Positions 59,901 to 64,000 of a stretch of 64,000 nt of DNA are shown here, piece after piece. The position numbers and the translations under genes are program-made. The notes under the pieces are model-generated. The model had not been told where the DNA came from. It searched no databases and saw only the letters and a program-made list of their open reading frames with translations. Source of the stretch: Rhodoferax sp. (lineage in GTDB: Bacteria > Pseudomonadota > Gammaproteobacteria > Burkholderiales > Burkholderiaceae_C); contig JARLJI010000200.1 of assembly GCA_031291295.1 (NCBI GenBank), forward strand, positions 1-64,000, read 5' to 3'. Each line of letters begins with the position of its first letter. Positions within the stretch are counted from its first letter, which is position 1.

Positions 59901-61385
59901 ATGTCCTACCGTGACCTGCGCGACTTCATGGCCCAGCTGGAGCAGGACGGCGAACTGCGCCGCATCGCCGAGCCCGTCTCGCCCTATCTGGAGATGACCG
60001 CGCTGTGCGATCGCGTGCTGCGCGCGGGTGGCCCGGCGCTGCTGTTCGAGCAGCCCACGGGCCACAGCATGCCCGTGCTGGGCAACCTGTTCGGCACGCC
60101 GGCGCGCGTGGCGCGCGCCATGGGCGTGGGCAGCCTCGCCGAGCTGCGCGTATTTGGCCATGTACTGGCGGCGCTCAGGGAGCCGGAGGCGCCGCAAGGC
60201 CTCAAGGACATGCTCGGTCTGGGCCGCCTGCTCAAGACCCTGTGGCACATGGCACCCAGGGAGCGCAGTTCGGCCCCCTGCCAGGAAGTGGTGTGGGAAG
60301 GCAAGGATGTCGATCTGGCCAAGTTGCCGGTGCAGCACTGCTGGCCCGGTGACGTCGCGCCGCTCATCACCTGGGGCCTGGTCATCACGCAGGGGCCGCA
60401 CAAGGCGCGGCAAAATCTGGGCATCTACCGCCAGCAAGTCCTCTCACGCAATCAGCTCGTCATGCGCTGGCTCGCGCACCGGGGCGGCGCGCAGGATTTC
60501 CGCGAGCACTGCGCCGCCCACCCCCGCCAGCCTTATCCGGTCGCCGTGGCGCTGGGCGCCGATCCAGCCACCATTCTGGGCGCGGTCACGCCCGTGCCCG
60601 ACAGCCTGTCCGAATACCAGTTCGCCGGCCTGCTGCGCGGCGCCCGCACCGAGGTGGTGAAGGCGCTGGGCGTGCCGCTGCGCGTGCCGGCCTCGGCCGA
60701 AATCGTGCTCGAAGGCCACATTTACCCCGACGCCGGCCACAAGATCGGCTACCAGCATGCGCTCGAAGGGCCGTATGGCGACCACACCGGCTACTACAAC
60801 GAGCAGGCCGAGTTTCCGGTCTTCACCGTGGACCGCATCACGATGCGCCGCGATCCAATTTACCACTCCACTTACACTGGCAAGCCGCCCGACGAGCCCG
60901 CCGTGCTCGGCCTGGCGATGAACGAGTTGTTCATCCCGCTGCTGCAGCGCCAGTTTCCGGAAATCACAGACTTTTACCTGCCGCCCGAGGGCTGCAGCTA
61001 TCGGCTGGCCGTGGTGCGAATTAAAAAGGCCTACCCCGGCCATGCGCGCCGCGTGATGATGGGCGTGTGGAGCCACCTGCGCCAGTTCATGTACACCAAG
61101 TTCATCATCGTGGTCGATGACGACGTCAACGTGCGCGACTGGCGCGAAGTGATCTGGGCCATCACCACGCGCATGGACCCGGCGCGCGACACCATGATGG
61201 TTGAAAACACCCCCATCGACTACCTCGACTTTGCCTCGCCCGTCAGCGGCCTGGGCAGCAAGATGGGCCTGGACGCGACGAACAAATGGCCCGGCGAAAC
61301 GCAGCGCGAGTGGGGACGCACGATCGCCATGGACGCGAACGTGACAGCGCGCATGGACAGCCTGTTTGTCGCGCTCGGACTGTAA
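59901..61385 (+). CDS. ubiD: 4-hydroxy-3-polyprenylbenzoate decarboxylase UbiD
   Basis: A 494-residue prenyl-FMN-dependent decarboxylase from [60 protein letters not shown] and [20 protein letters not shown] contain the conserved Arg and Glu of the active site. It decarboxylates the quinone ring precursor in ubiquinone synthesis. UbiX is directly upstream. The ATG at 59901 is favoured over 59853, which would add a repeat-derived leader. Confidence 0.93.
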   Translation: MSYRDLRDFMAQLEQDGELRRIAEPVSPYLEMTALCDRVLRAGGPALLFEQPTGHSMPVLGNLFGTPARVARAMGVGSLAELRVFGHVLAALREPEAPQGLKDMLGLGRLLKTLWHMAPRERSSAPCQEVVWEGKDVDLAKLPVQHCWPGDVAPLITWGLVITQGPHKARQNLGIYRQQVLSRNQLVMRWLAHRGGAQDFREHCAAHPRQPYPVAVALGADPATILGAVTPVPDSLSEYQFAGLLRGARTEVVKALGVPLRVPASAEIVLEGHIYPDAGHKIGYQHALEGPYGDHTGYYNEQAEFPVFTVDRITMRRDPIYHSTYTGKPPDEPAVLGLAMNELFIPLLQRQFPEITDFYLPPEGCSYRLAVVRIKKAYPGHARRVMMGVWSHLRQFMYTKFIIVVDDDVNVRDWREVIWAITTRMDPARDTMMVENTPIDYLDFASPVSGLGSKMGLDATNKWPGETQREWGRTIAMDANVTARMDSLFVALGL

Positions 61386-61399
61386 GGGGACAATGCCCC

Positions 61400-62692
61400 A
61401 TGGACTTCGACCTTTCCCCGCGCACCCAGGACCTGTGCCGGCGCCTTGAAGACTTCATGGCGCATTACGTGCTGCCTTACAACGCCGCGTGGCACCAAGC
61501 GGTGGCCGAGGGGCTGTACCCGCCGCCGTTTCTGGAAGACCTGAAGGCGTTGGCGCGCGAGCAGGGGCTGTGGAACCTGTTTCTGCCGGGACTGCGCGAG
61601 GACGAGCCCGGCACACGCCTGTGCAACCTCGACTACGCGCCGCTGGCTGAGATCATGGGCCGCCTGCCATGGGCCTCGGAGGTATTCAACTGCAGCGCGC
61701 CCGACACCGGCAACATCGAGCTGTTGCATCGCTTCGCCACGCCGGCGCAGCGTGCGCAGTGGCTGGGTCCGCTGCTGCACGGCACGATGCGCTCGGCCTT
61801 TGCCATGTCCGAGCCCGACGTGGCCTCGTCCGACCCGACCAACCTGCAGACCACGCTGCGCCACGATGGCGATGCGCTGGTGCTCAATGGGCGCAAATGG
61901 TTCATCACTGGCGCCGCGCATCCGCTGTGCAGGCTGCTGATCGTGATGTGCGAGAGCGGCGGCGACGGCAGCGGGGCGTCCCGGCACGGCCGGCACAGCC
62001 TGGTGCTGGTGCCGATGGACGCGCCCGGCCTGTGCCTGGTGCGCAACATTCCCATCATGCAGCACCATGCGCCCGAAGGACATTGCGAAATCGTGCTGCA
62101 GAACGTGCGGGTGCCGGTCGCGAACCTGCTGGGAGCCGAAGGCGAGGGGTTTGCGATGGCGCAGGCGCGGCTCGGGCCGGGCCGCATCCACCACTGCATG
62201 CGCACCATCGGCCAGTGCGAGCTCGCGCTGGCGCTCGCCTGCGAACGCACGCTCGAGCGCCGCGCCTTCGGCAAGTACCTGGCCGATTTTTCCAACGTGC
62301 AGGAGTGGATCGCCGAGTCGCGCCTGGAGATCGACCAGGCGCGGCTGCTGGTGCTGCGTGCCGCGTGGGCGCTGGACCAGGGCGCCCATGCGGACCTAAG
62401 CGCGCAAAGCCGGGCCGACGTGGCCGGCATCAAGGTGGTGGCGGCGCGGCTGCAAACCCGTGTGGTGGACCGTGCCATGCAGGTGTTCGGCGCCATGGGC
62501 CTGTCGCCCGACACCCCGCTGGCGTATTTCTGGACTTGGGGCCGTGCCCTGCACCTGATGGACGGGCCCGACGAGGTGCACCTGCGCAGCGTGGCACGGC
62601 ACGAACTGGCCCGGGCGCGCACACGCCGCGGCGCGACGGCCGCCTACTTCACCACGCCCGAGCAGTTGCTGGCGCCACCGCACATTCGGTGA
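61400..62692 (+). CDS. Acyl-CoA dehydrogenase family protein
   Basis: A 430-residue flavoprotein: AFAMSEPDVASSDPTNLQTT, LNGRKWFITGAAHPLCRLLI, RRAFGKYLADFSNVQEWIAE and VDRAMQVFGAMGLSPDTPLA. The catalytic base position is in the last third (DGPDEVHLRSVARHEL). Substrate unknown; similar to the long/branched group. It starts 14 bases after ubiD and may end the same operon. Confidence 0.88.
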   Translation: MDFDLSPRTQDLCRRLEDFMAHYVLPYNAAWHQAVAEGLYPPPFLEDLKALAREQGLWNLFLPGLREDEPGTRLCNLDYAPLAEIMGRLPWASEVFNCSAPDTGNIELLHRFATPAQRAQWLGPLLHGTMRSAFAMSEPDVASSDPTNLQTTLRHDGDALVLNGRKWFITGAAHPLCRLLIVMCESGGDGSGASRHGRHSLVLVPMDAPGLCLVRNIPIMQHHAPEGHCEIVLQNVRVPVANLLGAEGEGFAMAQARLGPGRIHHCMRTIGQCELALALACERTLERRAFGKYLADFSNVQEWIAESRLEIDQARLLVLRAAWALDQGAHADLSAQSRADVAGIKVVAARLQTRVVDRAMQVFGAMGLSPDTPLAYFWTWGRALHLMDGPDEVHLRSVARHELARARTRRGATAAYFTTPEQLLAPPHIR

Positions 62693-62957
62693 GCGTGCGC
62701 GCCCGCAGCCATCGTGGACCAAATCTGGAGCCAGTCGGACTGAGCACCTTGCGTCTGCACATGTACAAAGCTGTTGGATCGGTTCGCGGCGAAATCGTCG
62801 AACCTCTTGTAACCCAGAGAGCTACGCGTTCGGACTCTTTGACTTCTGGGCGATTGCCATGGTATCGAGCGCACTGACCACGCTGACCGCACTGCTTGCC
62901 ATGTCGGCAGCGGAGATCAACCGCTGAAGCGCACAGGCACATCGCCTGTGCGTCGCA

Positions 62958-63749
62958 CTACTGAGAGGTCTGCGGCGTGGCGATTCGCTGCAAGGTGGCC
63001 GCATCCAGAATGCGGATATGGCGCTGCCTGACCTCGACGATACCGTCTTCCGCAAATTTCGAGAACGTGCGGCTGACCGTTTCCAGCTTGAGGCCGAGGT
63101 AGCTGCCAATTTCTTCGCGCGTCATGCGCAGTACCAGCTCGGATGGCGAGAAGCCGCATGCATGCAGGCGCTGCGCCAGATTCAGTAAAAATGCCGCCAG
63201 GCGCTCTTCGGCCCGCATGCTGCCCAGCAGCAGCATGACCCCGTGCTCGCGCACGATCTCGCGGCTCATGATCTTGTGGACATGGCGCTGCAGGGCATTG
63301 ACTTCGCGCGACAGCTCCTCGATCCGCTCGAATGGCATGACGCAGACTTCGGCATCCTCCAGTGCGACGGCATTGCAGGTGTGATGATCGTTGACGATGC
63401 CGTCGAGCCCAACGACTTCTCCGGCCATCTGGAAGCCCGTGACCTGATCGCGCCCGTCCTCGGCCGCCACACAGGTTTTGAAGAAACCTGTGCGAATGGC
63501 ATAGAGCGAGGTGAACTTCTCACCGTTGTGGAACAGCGTGGCCCCGCGCTTGACCTTGCGCCTCGTGGTCACCAGCTCGTCGATACGGCGCAATTCTTCG
63601 GCATTCAGATCCAAAGGCATGCACAACTCCCGCAAGTTGCAGTTGGAGCAGGCGACCTTGATGGTTTGCGGCTTTATGACCAGCGGGACGCGGTTGCCCT
63701 TCGGGCTCGCTACTTGCCCGCTTGCATTCTTCGGGGCCAGACTAAGCAT
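62958..63749 (-). CDS. fnr: FNR-type oxygen-sensing regulator
   Basis: A 263-residue Crp/Fnr protein with cysteines 34, 37, 43 and 125 in the places of the E. coli FNR [4Fe-4S] ligands (20, 23, 29, 122). The recognition helix is KLETVSRTFSKF (Glu223, Ser226, Arg227), which reads TTGAT-type half sites like the one before ubiU. It should be an activator at low oxygen. AAGAAG lies seven bases before the ATG, and that ATG shares bases with an oppositely directed cytochrome b561 frame. Confidence 0.93.
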   Translation of the reverse strand: MLSLAPKNASGQVASPKGNRVPLVIKPQTIKVACSNCNLRELCMPLDLNAEELRRIDELVTTRRKVKRGATLFHNGEKFTSLYAIRTGFFKTCVAAEDGRDQVTGFQMAGEVVGLDGIVNDHHTCNAVALEDAEVCVMPFERIEELSREVNALQRHVHKIMSREIVREHGVMLLLGSMRAEERLAAFLLNLAQRLHACGFSPSELVLRMTREEIGSYLGLKLETVSRTFSKFAEDGIVEVRQRHIRILDAATLQRIATPQTSQ

Positions 63750-64000
63750 GTTACTTCTTGAGTTGGCTCATGCGGCGATCAACCTGCATGATGTTACTGC
63801 GAGGGGCGGCGCGTTCCGGGCGGACCTGAAGACCTGGCACTTCATGCTCGGCCTCGGTGTCTTCGTGCTGGTTGCGGTGCGCCTGGTGGCGCGTCTGTTC
63901 GCGGGGACCACTCCGCCGATCGTGCCGGCAATACCGCATCGGCAACAGCGTCTGGCCGAAGCAGTCCATATCGGGTTGTACGTCTTCATGATCGGCATGC
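63748..64000 (+). pseudogene. Cytochrome b561-like gene, 5' end missing (runs off window)
   Basis: The plus-strand frame reads AFRADLKTWHFMLGLGVFVL then VAVRLVARLFAGTTPPIV and RQQRLAEAVHIGLYVFMIGM. The LKTWH heme histidine and AHAVHIGLYxLMIGMP parts fit diheme cytochrome b561 (CybB-type), which passes electrons from quinol in the membrane. The normal first ~40 residues with the first helix and heme ligand are not present; the frame begins with unrelated codons over the fnr start. The 3' end is outside the window. Confidence 0.6.

Noticed and set aside
62763-62927. Plus-strand frame reading PESYAFGLFDFWAIAMVSSA before the fnr gene end
   Set aside because: It has a helix-like hydrophobic stretch but no start codon before it and no recognisable family; may be a gene remnant.

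Overview
The window is GC-rich (about 65 percent by eye) and reads as the chromosome of a betaproteobacterium in the Burkholderiales, most likely Comamonadaceae. Support for this: the parE / lytic transglycosylase / parC order, RHO-type aromatic catabolism genes, a PEP-CTERM protein, a fused LivM-LivG transporter, and short dispersed repeats and palindromic elements of a kind I know from Comamonadaceae genomes. I do not name a genus.

Layout. 1-139 is the edge of an IS1595-type insertion sequence pointing out of the window. 186-5475 holds topoisomerase IV (parE, parC) around a lytic transglycosylase. 5525-10901 (minus strand) has an AhpD-like protein, a lumazine synthase behind an FMN riboswitch, and a RidA / transglutaminase / ATP-grasp-alpha-E cluster. 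10982-16819 is a LysR-controlled catabolic cluster: HMG-CoA-lyase-like, CaiB-type CoA transferase, 4-hydroxyphenylpyruvate dioxygenase, and a frameshifted MFS transporter. 16820-17389 is gene debris with an HtrA scrap. 17390-19524 has three exported proteins, one with a PEP-CTERM signal. 19706-26823 is a patchwork salicylate/hydroxybenzoate island: a truncated MobA-like flavoprotein, a NahR/NagR-type regulator, salicylate 5-hydroxylase nagG-nagH-nagAb, a GR-type reductase and nagK. It carries at least two deletion scars.

27067-42530 is mostly envelope and peptide-bond chemistry: mnmD, a small membrane protein, a transglutaminase-DUF2126 giant, comEC, a second ATP-grasp plus alpha-E pair, mltB, tgpA, DUF58 and moxR. 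A ~460-bp palindrome splits that last minus-strand series. 42593-44842 encodes a histone-deacetylase-fold enzyme and an MscS channel. 44861-49717 is a branched-chain amino acid type ABC transporter, divergent from etfB-etfA, an acyl-CoA dehydrogenase and a nitronate monooxygenase (50019-54698).

54933-63749 looks like a low-oxygen module. A hemerythrin gene and the ubiU-ubiV-hlyIII-ubiT-DGC-ubiX-ubiD series diverge around an FNR-type box, an acyl-CoA dehydrogenase follows, and an FNR-type regulator with all four Fe-S cysteines lies at the end. UbiU and UbiV keep the cluster-binding cysteines of the oxygen-independent ubiquinone pathway, so this block probably makes ubiquinone without O2 under FNR control. 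The window ends in a 5'-truncated cytochrome b561 gene. I saw no rRNA, tRNA or CRISPR array.
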